From: Alopecurus myosuroides
Taxonomy: Eukaryota; Streptophyta; Magnoliopsida; Poales; Poaceae
DNA: 64,000 nucleotides
Assembly (NCBI GenBank): GCA_028641055.1
Contig: CM054058.1
Location: 234,773,551-234,837,550 of the forward strand
Reading direction: 5' to 3'
Part shown: in pieces, positions 42,218 to 54,698 of the stretch
Layout of the letters: each line of letters opens with the position of its first letter
Numbering within the stretch: position 1 is the stretch's first letter
Translations under genes and position numbers: made by a program
Notes under the pieces: model-generated
Told to the model about the DNA's origin: nothing
Seen by the model: only the letters and a program-made list of their open reading frames with translations
The model's database searches: none

Positions 42218-44930
42218 ATGGCTTCGTCGGCTTCATCTGCACCGAGCTTCAAATGGAGCCCGGAATCTTTGGCTCCTTCAGAGCCAATCTGTTTCGGGTC
42301 GTTTGTCTACACGCCCTACTCATCGACATCCCGCCCGACGTTCAGCGGTCTCCAGGAGGGCGTCAACATGACGTTCGACAACCTCCACTTCCGCGCCAGC
42401 AAAGAGAGGATCATGCGCTTCCTCGACTGACTCTACTACGCTCGACGAATCTGTACTGAGTCCGTCTCGAGCACGGCGACCCAGGAATCGCCGCTCAACA
42501 ACGCCGACCGCGACTCGGAGTCTGGCGACGGCTCCGTTCGCCGCAACAGGCTCGACTTCCACACTATCGCGACTGAAGAACCCGCCGATCTCGGCGAGAA
42601 CTACTGTCCTGTGCCAAGGACTTACGAGCCATATCTGGCCCACATCTGCATGGCTGACCCAGTCGAGGAACCCGCGGAAACGGAGGCAAGCCTGGCGGCA
42701 AGGCAGCAAATCCACGTCTCGTGAGTCGCCTGGAACAAGGCGAAAACGGCGGTACAGAAGAGCCAACCGCTGGCAGACGGAGCCACACAGAAAGATTTGA
42801 CAGAGTACCATTACTTCTTGTCGCTAAAAAGTCAAGAGATGGCAAACACCCGCAAAGAACTCGACGCGCGCCAGCGCACGACAGAAGCTTCAAGTGCGCG
42901 GCGGGCGGCGCTCTCCAAAAGTCGCGACTCAACAGGAGAACAACCCCCCAAGAGAGGGAAGCACGCCTCCAAGACTGCTCGCATGAACCAAGAAACCCTC
43001 AGCGAGATTTCCGAGACCATAGAGACCTCGTTCATGCACGTCGACGAGGAGGGCAACGTGCACCCGACAACTCCCACCGCCGCGGTCCTGGCCGCTGCTA
43101 CCTATCTACGGGTAATCCAACCGCCAGAAAACGACCCCCGCGCGGAGCAGCATTGCCAAGTCCAAAGGGGGCTAGGTCTAGCCAGATCGGCAACCGCTGC
43201 TCAAAATCACAAGAAAACGGCCACCCCGGAAGCCGCGACACCTCAGACAGTCAAAACACCTCGCAGACGCGAGAGCACGTCGCCCAGAAGTGGAGACAAA
43301 GAGTCGCCGCACCGTCATAGGGGTAAGGAAGCACGGCGCCGCGGCGACAGCCCGCGCAGTGACGATGATAGTCCACGACAACGTGACGACAGCCCGCGAC
43401 ATCGCGGAGGCCGCTCGAGACATCGCGACGAAGAACCACGCAGTGGCCGCAACTTGCGACACCGTAGTAGGGAGCCACGAAGGGGAAACAGTCGCGATCG
43501 CGCATCTTACGACGCTCGAGATGATATCACCCAAAACAAGGTTGACAGGGCCCACGCACGCAGGAACCGCGCCCGCTCGTCATTTACCTCCTCTGGCGAG
43601 GAAGCTTGCGGCGCGACGTGCTTTAGCAGCAGCATTCGCGGGACACCAATGCCCAAGAGATTCAAGCTCACTTCGGAGGTCCCGAAGTACGACGGATCGG
43701 AAGAACCTAGGACCTGGCTCTCGGACTACCTGACCGCGGTAAAGTGCCAACGTGGGAATAAAGTGACGCCTATGCAGTACTTAAACCCGCACCTCGTCGG
43801 AGCTGCTCGAAGCTGGCTCGAAGGCAGGCCACGCGCGTGTTACAGATCCTAGGACGGTCTCACCCGTGATTTTGAGAAGAACTTTTAGGCGACGTACAAA
43901 AGGCCCGCATATGTCGAAGAATTGCAAGCCTGTGGGCATAAAAGCCGCGAGTCGACTCGCGAATATATCCAGAGATGGACCATGCTCAGAAACACAGCTG
44001 GAAACATATCGGAGGAAATAGCAGTCGAAGCTTTCACTAAGGGCGCGCGACGCACAACCTTCCGAGAACAACTGGGACGATGTTCTCCCAAGACTATCGG
44101 AGAATTGATGGTGATAGCCGACAAATGGACGAACGGTGCAGAATCCCTGCGCAATGAGAAACCCTCCTCACATGTGCATGATGACGATCGCAACGGCGAC
44201 CGGAGAAGGAGAAAGAGACGACACTACTACCAGGATGATCAGTCAGAGTTTGTGGCGGCTGAATTCACGAGAAACCGCGATGGCGGGTCCTGCGGGAATC
44301 GCGAGTGTAAGCCAAAGCCAGATGACAAAACGCATTAGGAAGACCTTGATGGATACTGCTCCTTGTATATGTTTACAGATAAGCACACGGGCAAACTCAA
44401 GGCCACCCATCTCCTCAAAGACTGCCGAAAGTTCAAAGACATCCACGAGGCGTACACGACGAAACACCGGATAGCCACCAATCAAGGGTACCTGCAACTA
44501 CCGGGAGGACACGTAGTTGCGCCACCACCTCCCCACCTCCTCCTGCGGGACAACACAACATGGCGATAGTCGCAAACCCAGCACCAGCAAACTCAGCCGC
44601 AGCAAATCAAGGAGCCAACAGATACCCGAACCCCCAAGGGCTCATATGCATGATACAGAAGGTCTGCTCATCCCGAAGAATCCAGAAGACCAACACCCGC
44701 CCCGTCAACGTGCAAGCACAAGATCCACCGTCCAAAACTGAGTACCTGAAGATGTCTGAGCACCCGATCACCTACTCCATAGAGGACCACCCACCAGGGG
44801 TGTACCGACCAGGGCACGCAGCGCTCGTCATCCAGGCGCAAATAGGAAACTATAACATAGCCAGAGTATTCATGGACGGAGGCAGCGTGATAAACATCAT
44901 ATACACTGACACACTCGCAAGATTCCCTCA
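42218..44930 (+). pseudogene. gag-protease of the second gypsy element, heavily disrupted
   Basis: ATG at 42218 (MASSASSAPSFKWSP) stops at 42430. Later frames give an Arg/Asp/Ser-rich basic region (43260-43520), the gag fold (KYDGSEEPRTWLSDYLTAV, GAARSWLEG, near 43680-43830; REYIQRWTMLRNTAGN, near 43960), and a protease block (HAALVIQAQIGNYN, VFMDGGSVINIIYTDTL, 44815-44915) that is cut off. At least four stops or shifts are present. DGG at the active site is the Tat variant. Confidence 0.8.
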
Positions 44931-46225
44931 GAAAGAAACCAAGGTTGAATCGACCAGTAGGAGAAAGAAATCACTTCCGAAGGTTGATGCAGCTGATATT
45001 GGTAGGGCACACTACCTGCTCAGCAGCAACGTGGAACCTACACAACACAATCAAATCACTGTGCCCCACCAAAGCAGTGAGGTTGTCAATATCGCAAAAC
45101 AAAGAGGTTAAACGTATGGTGTGGAAAACAGTACTTGTTTGCAGTAGATGAAAAGAAAACAGTGATGGCGGTAGGAAAACAATAATAACAATATGAAAAC
45201 ATTGATTGTAGTGGCTGTATTATCAGTATAAAGGAAATGGACCGGTGTCCACAGTTCACTAGTGGTGTCTCTCCAAAACAGATAGATAGCATGTTGGGTA
45301 AATAAATTACAGCTAGGCAATTGACATATATAAAGGCTGCACCGTAGTGCATATGCATGACATGATGATTACTATGTGATTTATGCGGGCATTACAACAA
45401 GATACATAGACCGTCATCCAAGTTCATCTATGACTAATAATCCACCCTCAGAATGTCATCCGAGCAAACCTTGGATATTAAGTTGCAAGCAACAGATAAT
45501 CGCAGTAAGCAAAGTGTGCAATGTAAACAATGTAAACATCGTTGTTTATCCCTAGTGGCAACAACACATCCCCCACCCGTTTACGTTCCTGTCACTCGAG
45601 CGTGAGTGAAGGGGAGGCATGAACCCACTATCGAGCATAAATACTCCCTCTTGGAGTTACTAGCATCTACTTGGCCAGAGCATCTACTAACAACGGAGAG
45701 CATGCAAGATCAAAAATAACATACACATGAAAAGAACATGATAGATTGATAATCATTGGATATAGCATTCAATATTCATCGTATCCCAACAAACACAACA
45801 TGTAGCATTACAATAAGATGATCTTGATCATGTAGGGCAGATCTAAACATGATGCATATAGAGGAGAGAACAACCATCTAGCTACTGCTATGGACCCGTA
45901 GTCCAAGGATGAACTTCTCACGCATCATTCCGGAGGCGGGCATGGTGGTGTAGAGCCCTCCGGTGATGATTCCCCCTCCCGGCAGGGTGCCGAGGAGAGC
46001 TCCAGAACCCTCCCGGACTAGGGTTGACGATGATGGCGACTGCGGATGTTTTTGGTGGAAAATGCTTCTGTATTTAGGGTTAACCCTTCTAGGAGAATAT
46101 ATAGGCGCGAGGGAAACATCGGTGGACGGCCATGGGGGCCACACCACCCCTGGGCGCGGCCAGGGGGGCCACGCCCACCCATGGTGTGGGGGCTCCAGGG
46201 CACCCCTCCGGGTCTCCTCTGGACT
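44930..46225 (-). repeat. 3' LTR of the Athila-like element, truncated at both ends
   Basis: Matches 53171-54452 at high identity. About 75 bp of the outer end and about 245 bp of the U3 start, with the polypurine tract, are missing compared with the 5' LTR. A TATA-type sequence is shared near 46095. Confidence 0.8.
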
Positions 46226-46966
46226 GGGAGCGACAAATCAAGAGATCAATAATGGCCATAATCATGCATAGAGACAAAAACATTATTAATCAAAGAATAA
46301 AGGGTATTACAAGTCGAAAACTAAATGATCATAGAGGTTATGAGTGACTGGTTTGTAGTTATAATCATGGTGTAAGCATGTGCCAAGTCAACCAAATAAA
46401 GCATTCGAACGAGAACACCACAAATTTATACTTCAATGTGATAAAAACAACTGATGATTCTTTCAATGACACATTAAGCACTCTAAGCTATTTGAGACAA
46501 TTCATGCTAAAATAAAAACCACTAAGCATAGAATCAAAATAACATCTAACATGACATGAAAAAGTCTAGCCACAGTCTATACAAGCTTCTATTTGCACCG
46601 TTATAAGCACGAAAAGTGTACTGCTGCTTTCCAACACCAATCATTTTATACTAAAGAAAAACTCCCCAAGAGATATAGAAATGAAACAAGAGAGTACTAA
46701 AACAACTCTACTAGAACTAACAGCTCTGAATAAGAGATGCATGAAAAACATGGGATAAAAAGATTTGCAGCAGCTAGAAGAAAAACTAAGAATACGAGCA
46801 TAACGAGTATTCATATGAAAAAGCGGAGCGTGTCTCTCTGCCACACAAAGAATGCTTGGTTCCAAAAATATTATTGCAGCAAGGAAAACAAAATAAAAAC
46901 AAAAGAAAACAAGCAGACGATCCAAGTAAAATTCATATGATGTGACCGAATAAAAATATAGTTTCA
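46226..46966 (-). other. 3' non-coding part of the Athila-like element
   Basis: AT-rich sequence with no recognisable coding. It lies between the last coding remnant and the truncated 3' LTR. Confidence 0.5.
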
Positions 46967-48402
46967 CTAGAAGTGACCTAATAAATTGTTGATGAAGAAG
47001 GGGATGCCCAAGGCATCACCAAGCTTAAATGCTTGGGTCTTATTTGAATTTTCTGGGATGAACCACAGGGGCATCCCCAAGATTTGTCTTTTCAACTCTT
47101 CTTGATCATATTTTATCACCCTCTTATCTTGACCCTTGAAAACTTCCTTCACACCACACTCAATGTAATTCGCATTAGATAGTTAGTGCACAATCAAAAA
47201 TTCACATGTTCTATATGGACACAAGCATTATTGATACTTTTAAACATTTGCAACATTAGCTACAACCACTAACATTTCGTGAAGCAAAGAAATCCACTCG
47301 ACATAGTAAAAGAGAGAATGCAAGTAAAAAGGCAGAATCTGTCAAAACCAGAACAGTCTGTAAAGACGAATTTTTTGGGGGAACTTACGTTGCTCAAATT
47401 GAAAAACGTAATAAACTAAAAAGTTTCGGAATTAGCTGAGGAATAAGCACACAAAATTTCAGTTCATTTTGATCTTTCTGTAAATTATGCGATTTTTTTA
47501 CGGTAGACAGCAGAAATCTGTTTCCTGCGCAGAAATTCAAAACCAACACCAACTTTCGCTAGAAACTTTACTTGGCACAACTAATACATGAAAATAAAAA
47601 TACAAAGGAGTTTCTACATAATTATACAACACCTTGACTCAAAGAAAACATAGGAAAACAGAGAAAAACAATGCAAAAATAAAACCATGGGTTATCTCCC
47701 AAGAAGTGCTTTTCTTTAACGCCTTTTAGCTAGGCCCAAAAAATAGAATCAAGTGTTTTCAAGTGAAGAAGAATCAAAATTGTAACTTGTTCTAATAATA
47801 GAACCAAAAGGAAACTTCATTCTCTTCCTAGGAAAGTGTTCCATACCTTTCTTGAGTGGGAATTGATATTTAATATTCCCCTCTTTCATATCAATAACAA
47901 CACCAACATTTATAAGAAAAGATCTTCCCAAAACAATAGGACAAGAAGCATTTCATTCAATATTCATAACAATGAAATAAACATGGAAAAGGTTATTATT
48001 AACCATAATAAGAACATCATCAACTCTCCCCAAAGGTTTCTTTTTAACATTACCAGCAAGACGAATATATCCAAATAACAGTGTTCCAAAGGTGGCAAAT
48101 CAAGCATATCATAAAGTTTCTGAGGCATAACACAGATACTAGCACCAAGATCACAGAAAGCATTACAATCAAAATCATTCACCTTCATTTTAATGATGGG
48201 TTCCTAACCACCATCTAACTTCCTAGGGATAGAGGATTCACATCTTAATTCATCTTCTCTAATTTGTATGAGAGCATTTGTAATATATTTTGTGAAAGCC
48301 ATATTCATAGCACTAGCATTAGGACAACTAGCAAGCTTTTTTAGGAACATAATTACTTCAGATATGTTGCAATCATCAAAGTCAAGATGATTTTTATCAA
48401 AG
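46967..48402 (-). pseudogene. protease and downstream remnant of the Athila-like element
   Basis: Minus-strand frames show NDFDCNAFCDLGASICVMPQ (aspartic protease, active site DLGA, near 48170), PIVLGRSFLIN-type block (near 47930), and a further short frame at 47152-46967 with LKRQILGMPLWFIPEN. Frames are broken several times. RT should follow the protease in an autonomous Athila element but is absent. Confidence 0.7.
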
Positions 48403-49528
48403 TTAATGGGACCATTGTCTCCCATATTTTGAAAAGATATCACTTTTATCAGGAACAATTTCAATTGTTTCAGGCAATTTTAAACGTTTAACAGCAGAAG
48501 TGGGAGTATTGACAACACCAATTACTTTACCATTAATAGCAGAAGGTTTAATAGTATGAAAATCTTCAGTTTTACTAGTGGTGGTAAAGGTGCAAACATT
48601 AGCTATATTATTCTTTTTAGCAATTTCATCTTCTCTTTCCCATCTAGCATGCAATTCAGCTAACATCCTAACATTGTCATCAATTCGAATTTGAATGGCA
48701 TTCAATTTTTTTATTTCTTTAACATCATGAGGCATAACCTTTATTTTAAGAAGATCAACATCAAGAGCAAGGCTATCAACTTTAGAATCAAGAACATCAA
48801 TTTTGCCAAACTTTTCCTCAACAGATTTATTAAAAGCAGTTTGTGTACTAATAAATTTCTTAAGCATATTTTCAAGATCAGAGGGTACAATTTTATTGTT
48901 GTTGTAGGAATTACCATAAGAATTGACATAACCATTATTATTATTAGGAGGATATGGCCTATAGTTGTTGCTACCAAAATTATTCATATAAGCATTGTTA
49001 TTGAAATTATTATTTTTTAATGAAGTTCACATCAACATGCTCTTGTTGAGCAACCAAAGAGGCTAAAGGAACATTGTTTGGATCAACATAAGTTTTATCA
49101 TGAACAAGCATGGACATAATAACATCAAGCCTATCACTAAAGGAAGAGGTTTCTTCATTAGAATTTACCTTGTTACCTGTTGGAGCTCTCTCAGTGTGAC
49201 ATTCAGAATAATTTACTATCATATCATCAAGAAGTTTTTTTTCTTCCCCCAAAGTTATGGACATAAAGGTTCCTACAACAGCTGAATCCAGAAGGTTTCT
49301 TGAAGACAAATTCAGACCTGCATAAAAGGTTTGGGTGATCATCCAAGTAGTCAGTCCATGAGTGGGACAATTCTTTACTAAAGATTTCATTCTTGCCCAA
49401 GCTTTAGCAACATGCTCATTACCAAGTTGCTTAAAATTCATAATGCTACTTCTTAAAGATATAATTTTAGAGGATAATACTTTCCAATGAAAGCATCTTT
49501 ACTTTTAGTCCAAGAATCAATACTATTT
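48403..49528 (-). pseudogene. gag C-terminal part of the Athila-like element
   Basis: The gag domain continues from the insertion (NSIDSWTKSKDAFIGKYYP), then NFKQLGNEHVAKAWARMKSL, KNCPTHGLTTWM and LLDDMIVNYSE; an Asn/Tyr-rich linker and a long amphipathic segment follow (LHARWEREDEIAKK). An extra A in the run near 49015 shifts the frame between the two ORFs. Non-functional. Confidence 0.8.
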
Positions 49529-49533
49529 CTAGG

Positions 49534-52500
49534 TGTTTGATAGGAGAAACACGATATCGAGGCTGCTAGAACGCGATGGCTAGTGTAGCGTGTTTCTCTC
49601 ATGCGCCGGGTAAAAGAAAAGAAGTGCGGGCGTGCCAGTGTACCGTAGTACACAAAAGAAAGAAAAGATAGGGAAACATGTATTTCATTAATCTCTCTTG
49701 GAGAAACAAATTACAAGGTCCCTAATACAATGCACTCCGTGGCCTGCTAGCGCGGCCATCCTAACTGTGGCGATTGCGATCTCCGGTTCCCGGGGCCTCG
49801 GAAGGCACCCGGTTAATTACTCCCGCGGGTTACGCCGCGAGACACCTCCGACCAAGCCGTGTGGTCGTCTTCGTCGTCTTCGCTTCACGTTCTCCATGCA
49901 TGATGTGGTGGTGATGTGTGTATGGGCAGTGGCAGAGCCCGTGTCCTCGTCGGTACACACGCCACAAATAGTGTGGCCTTAGCTCCGGCCACACCCGCCC
50001 TCGCCGTCGAGCCTCGTCGGTCTTGACGGCGCTGTTGTAGTCGGAGTTGAAGTAGCATGGATCCGCTCAGCTGGGACATCTGGACGATCAATAGGTCCGT
50101 CGGGGTGTGCAAGGGCTACGCCTCGCGGGAGTATGTTGGTGGAGATTGGCATCGGTGTCAAACCGACGCACGCACACATGTAGGTTTAGCCGATGTGGTC
50201 GGTTCCTCGTCTTGGCCAACGCCAAGTTCATGGCTGTTGGCATAGACAAGTACGCCGCCTCACGAGGTCGCAGGGTACTATGGTAGAGATCGGCGCCGGT
50301 GCGAAACCGACGCACATGTGCCAGTAGGCATAGCCGATGTGGTCGGCACCTCGCCTTGGCCAACGCCAAGGCCATGGCTGTCGGCGTAGACAAGAACGCC
50401 GTCTCACGTGCCGGATGTAAATGGAGGTGAAGATGGCGTTGAGCTGCACGCCGGACATGGAGGTGAAGATGGCGTTGGGCTGCACGCCGGACATGGAGTC
50501 GAAGATAGCGCGCGCGCTGCACGCTGCCGATGTAGAGACGAAGACGGCGCCGGGACACACGCCGCTGACATGAAGATGAAGACGGCGTCTCAATGCACGC
50601 CACCGACGTGAAGAGGAAGCTGGTGCCGGATGGCACACCGCCGACGTCAAGATGAAGACGGCGTCTGATGGCACACCGCCGACGTGGAGGTGAAAATGGC
50701 ATGAGCGCTGAACGCCGCCGACGTGGATGTGTACATGGCGTCGGGCCGCACGGAGGCCGCCCCGCCGACGTCGTTGTGGAGATGAAGATGGCGCCGGATA
50801 CACTCCGGCTGCCCCGCCGTGGTGATGACGATGGCATTGGGCTACACGCGGGCATCCCTGACGTCGTCATGGAGATGCGGGCTGCCCTCCGGCCACCTCG
50901 CCGACGTCGTCTTGGAGATGCGGGCTGAACGCCAGCCGCCCTGCCGTCCCCGTGGATATGTAAATGACGCCAGACTGCACACGCCGGCCGCCTCGTCGAC
51001 GTCGTCATGGAGATGAGCATGGCGCCGGGCTGTACGCCGTGCGCCCCGCCGACATCGTCATGGATATGCGCAAGGCATCGGGCTGCACGCCGGACGCCCC
51101 GCCGACGTCGTGATGGAGATGCGCATGGTGCTGTCGTGCACGCCGGCCACCCCGCTGATGCGGGCATGGAAATGAAGATGGCGCCGGTCTGTACGCCGGC
51201 CGCCTTGCCGACGTAAAGATGAAGATGGCGCCGGATGGCACACCGCCGCCGTGGAGATGGACATTGCGCCGAGCTGCACGGAGGCCGCCCCGCCGACGTC
51301 GTTGTGGAGACGCGCATGGCGCCGGCTGCACGCCAGCTACGCCGTGGAGATGAAGATGGCGCCGGGCGGCGTGCCGGTCGCCGACGTCGTCATGGAGATG
51401 CGCATGGTGCCGGTCTTGACGTCGGCCGCCTCGCCAGCATCGCCATGGAGATGTGCATGGCGCCGGGCTCGTGGCCTTGGAGAAGGTGCTGGCCAGCCCC
51501 GACGTCGTCATGGTGGTGAAGTGGCGCCGATGTACACGCCGGCAACCCGGCGCTCACATGATGGCTTGAAGCGGTGAAGATGACGGCAGCCTGACTGCTC
51601 CATCGCCATCATCCGTTTGTGGCCGCGGGCTGCCCGCCGACAGCTCCGACATGCGCATCTTGCCGCCGTCCCAAGACGTAGCCGACGAGCCACCATTTCG
51701 TTGTTCCGATCATGCAGCCATGACGCCGGCCCGTCGTGGTACTGAAGAGAGAGCTAGAGGGGAAGGAGGGACAAGATATTTAACCCTGGTGCTTACCATT
51801 AGGGACTACCCGCTTCATCTCCATGATGGCTCCTCCTTGCTCTGTCTGTGTGCAGCTTCTTGTGTATATGTATATAGTAGATGGGTTGTGGGATTTGTGT
51901 AGACGATGGACGGGTTCTGGTTATAAGCTATGTGATGGATGGGTTCTGGTTGTGTGCGTGAGCTTTGCTTCCAGATGTGATCGGCGATGCTGGACTCCAG
52001 GTGCGAGCGTTGTGTGTGCGCCCTCCGGGTCTGTGCTCCCTCTCTAAGGCTTGAGTGTCGATGCTTTTATAAGAAGAAAAGGTGGGCAGCTGATAAGGGC
52101 GTACGCGTTATCTTCGGCGCCGCCGGCCGAATGCGCTCTGGCTGCTCTATCCTCTGCGTTTCTTGCGCCCTGGGAGTTTATCCGGTTCGTTCATCCACCG
52201 ATCGATCTTCCTCGAGAACGTTGGAACGTACATATCCGATCTGCAGATTGGTATCAGCCGGCCAAACAAACTGTTAGTTGTAGCAAGCATATTGAGTAGA
52301 TGTACACGCGGCCGGCCGGCCGGGCTATACGTATACACGCCGTAGTATTTTGGCCTGTACACGCACAGCTACGAAACAAACCGATCCAGCCAAGTAGATC
52401 GTCCCGGCGCTTATGCATGCTAGCTGCCCAACGTGAACATGGTCTCATGCATATACGTGGAATGGACCAATGAAAACACTAACTTCATGCATATGCATTA

Positions 52501-52590
52501 GTCTCAATTGATCGATGTATACACAGTTTCACTTGTATTCACGAACTTCACGTGAGCTCACTCTGGTCACGTACAAAAATGCGTCGAACA
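49534..52590. mobile_element. 3.06-kb insertion with TG...CA ends in gag
   Basis: Begins TGTTTGATAGG and ends GTCGAACA, flanked by the 5-bp duplication CTAGG (49529-49533 and 52591-52595). Joining the flanks restores the gag sequence LLSLP-RNSID. The ends also form a short imperfect inverted repeat (TGTTTGA/TGTTCGA). No gag, pol or transposase is recognisable and no internal LTR copy was found. A large solo LTR or an unclassified non-autonomous element are both possible. Much of it is a GC-rich minisatellite. Confidence 0.6.
50405..51560. repeat. GC-rich degenerate minisatellite, unit about 54-57 bp
   Basis: Roughly twenty variant units built on CCGACGTCGTCATGGAGATG and GATGGCGCCGGGCTGCACGC. 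Two nearly perfect 36-bp units occur at about 50425-50500. The periodicity keeps long frames open on both strands, including a 409-codon minus-strand frame; these are not taken as genes. Confidence 0.8.
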
Positions 52591-52595
52591 CTAGG

Positions 52596-52902
52596 CAAAG
52601 ATAGCAACCATTCTTTAGCTCTTCCTTTCAAAGAGAAAGGAAACAATTTCAGTTTAATAATATCTCCATCTACATCTTTATATTTTTTGCATCTCACATA
52701 GTTCAACAAAATTATTAAGATGGGCAGCAGCATCATCAGTACTAACACCAGAAAATTGCTCTCTCATAACAAGATTTAATAGGGCATGCTTTATCTCATA
52801 AAAACCAGCAGTAGGAGCATGTGGAGCAATAGGTGTGCTAATGAAACCATTTTTGTTTGTGCTATTGAATTCACACAACTTAGTGTTCTCAAGAGTACTC
52901 AT
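52596..52902 (-). pseudogene. gag N-terminal part of the Athila-like element
   Basis: ATG at 52902 opens MSTLENTKLCEFNSTNKNG, then HALLNLVMREQFSG, DAAAHLNNFVELCEM and, after a frameshift near 52690, DIIKLKLFPFSLKGRAKEWLLSLP, where the insertion begins. This is the start of the Retrotrans_gag domain of Sabrina-type elements. Confidence 0.8.
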
Positions 52903-53069
52903 TTTAGCAAGATTAAAAACGGGATAAAAATAAGAACTAGAATAAGAACTATTTTTTGTGTGTGTTTTATATAGAGAAGCAAACAAGACAAAATAAAATA
53001 AACTAATTAAAACTAAAACAAAGTAAAGAGATTGAAAGTGAGAGACTCCCCTTGCAAAAATCCTCTTTC

Positions 53070-53087
53070 TCCTCGGCAACGGCGCTA
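53070..53087 (-). other. primer-binding site of the Athila-like element
   Basis: TAGCGCCGTTGCCGAGGA on the minus strand, a one- or two-base variant of the TGGCGCCGTTGCCGGGGA site usual for Athila elements, ten bases inside the LTR end. Confidence 0.75.
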
Positions 53088-53096
53088 GAAATTGCT

Positions 53097-54698
53097 TGAT
53101 GGTGGAGGGCCTGCACTCGTTGGGAAACCCCAAGTGTAAGGTATGAAGAGCATAGTGGCAAGTTTACCTTAGAAAGAAACCAAGGTTGAATCGACCAGTA
53201 GTAGAAAGAAATCAGTTCTGAAGGTTGATGCAGCTGATATTGGCAGGGCGCACTACTGGTTCAGCAGCAACGTGGAACCTACACAACACAATTAAATCAC
53301 TTTGCCCCAACAAAGCAGAGAGGTTGTCAATCTCACCGGTTTTGCTGAAAACAAAGAGGTTAAATATATGGCATGGAAAACAATACTTGTTTGCAGTATG
53401 AAAAGAGAACAATGATGGCGGTAGGAAAACAGTAGTAACAGTATGAAAACAGTGACTGTAGTGGTTGTATTATCAGTATAAAGGAAATGGTCCGGGGTCC
53501 ACAGTTCACTAGTGGTGTCTCTCCAAACAGATAGATAGCATGTCGGGTAAACAAATTACAGTTGGGCAATTGACAGATATAAAGGCTGCACTGTAGTGCA
53601 TATGCATGACATGATGATTACTATGTGATTCATGCAGGCATTACAACAAGATACATAGACCGTCATCCAACTTCATCTATGACTAATAATCCACCCTCAG
53701 AATGTCATCCGAGCAAATCTTGGGTATTAAGTTGAAAGCAACAAATAATCGTAGTAAGAAAAGTGTGTAATGTAAACAATGTAAATATCGTTGTTTTCTC
53801 CCTAGTGGCAACAGCACATCCCCCACCCGTTTACGTTTTTGTCACTCGAGTGTGCGTGAAGGGGAGGCATGAACGCACTATCGAGCATAAATACTCCCTC
53901 TTGGAGTTATTAGCATCTACTTGGCCAGAGCATATACTAACAACGGAGAGCATGCAAGATAAAAAATAACATACACATGAGAAGAACATGATGAATTGAT
54001 AATCATTGGACATATCATTCAATATTCATCGGATCCCAGCAAACACAACATGTAGCATTACAATAAGATGATCTTGATCATGTAGGGCAGCTCACAAGAT
54101 CTAAACATGAGGCATAAAGAGGAGATAACAACCATCTAGCTACTGCTATGGACCCGTAGTCCAAGGATGAACTACTCACGCATCATTCCGGAGGCGAACA
54201 TGGTGGAGTATAGCCCTTCGGTGATGATTCCTCCTCCCGACAGGGTGCCGGGGAGAGCTCCAGAACCTTCCTGGACTAGGGTTGACGATGACGGCGGCTG
54301 CCGATGTTTTTGGAGGAAAAGGCTTCTGTATTTAGGGTTAACCCTTCGAGGAGAATATATAGGCGCGAGGGCAACATCGGTGGGCGGCCAGGGGGGCCGC
54401 GCCCACCCGTGGTGTGGGGGCTCCAGGGCACCCCTCGGGTCTCCTCTGGACTCTATGTGCGCGACAACTTTCTAAGACTTTCGGGTTTCGAATCGTCCAA
54501 TTCCGAGAATATTTCCAAAACAACTTTTCTGAAACTAAAATCAACAGAAAACAGGAACTGGCTCTGTGTCATCTTGTCAATAGGTTAGTCTCGGGAAATC
54601 GATAAAAATGACATAAAGTGTAAAGGAAACATGTAGCATATGGCACGAAAACAACATGGAACATCAGAAATTATGGATACGTTTATGACGTATTAGCA
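53097..54698 (-). repeat. 5' LTR of the Athila-like element
   Basis: On the minus strand starts TGCTAATACGTCATAAACG and ends ACCATCA, 1602 bp. The start is a variant of the TGATACGTC beginning of Sabrina LTRs. A TATA sequence (CCTATATATTC) lies near 54355-54363. Confidence 0.7.

Larger units (their letters stand above)
41619..44930 (+). mobile_element. second Tat-like Ty3-gypsy element, 5' part only
   Basis: A 5' LTR (41619-42180), primer-binding site TTGGCGCCGTCTGTGGGA (42182-42199), decayed gag and the start of protease. The sequence stops abruptly near 44930 inside the protease, where LTR sequence of the Athila-like element begins. RT, integrase and 3' LTR are not found elsewhere in the window. 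Confidence 0.8.
44930..54698 (-). mobile_element. Athila-type (Sabrina-like) gypsy element without reverse transcriptase
   Basis: The element reads on the minus strand: 5' LTR 53097-54698, primer-binding site 53070-53087, gag 52902 down to about 48400, protease about 48190-47750, then non-coding sequence and a truncated 3' LTR 44930-46225. Gag sequence (RAKEWLLSLP, KNCPTHGLTTWM, NYSE-x-HTERAP) and the DLGAS protease are characteristic of the Sabrina group of Triticeae. No RT or integrase coding is present. A 3.06-kb element splits gag at 49534-52590. Both ends of the 3' LTR are missing, so no target duplication can be read. Confidence 0.8.

Noticed and set aside
43781..44193. Minus-strand ORFs within the second gypsy gag
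   Set aside because: They mirror the gag coding strand; the plus-strand frames contain the recognisable gag fold.
50088..51317. 409-codon minus-strand open frame rich in His, Ser, Arg and Ala
   Set aside because: It follows the phase of a degenerate 54-57-bp minisatellite; the plus strand has similar open frames in the same block and no domain is recognisable.
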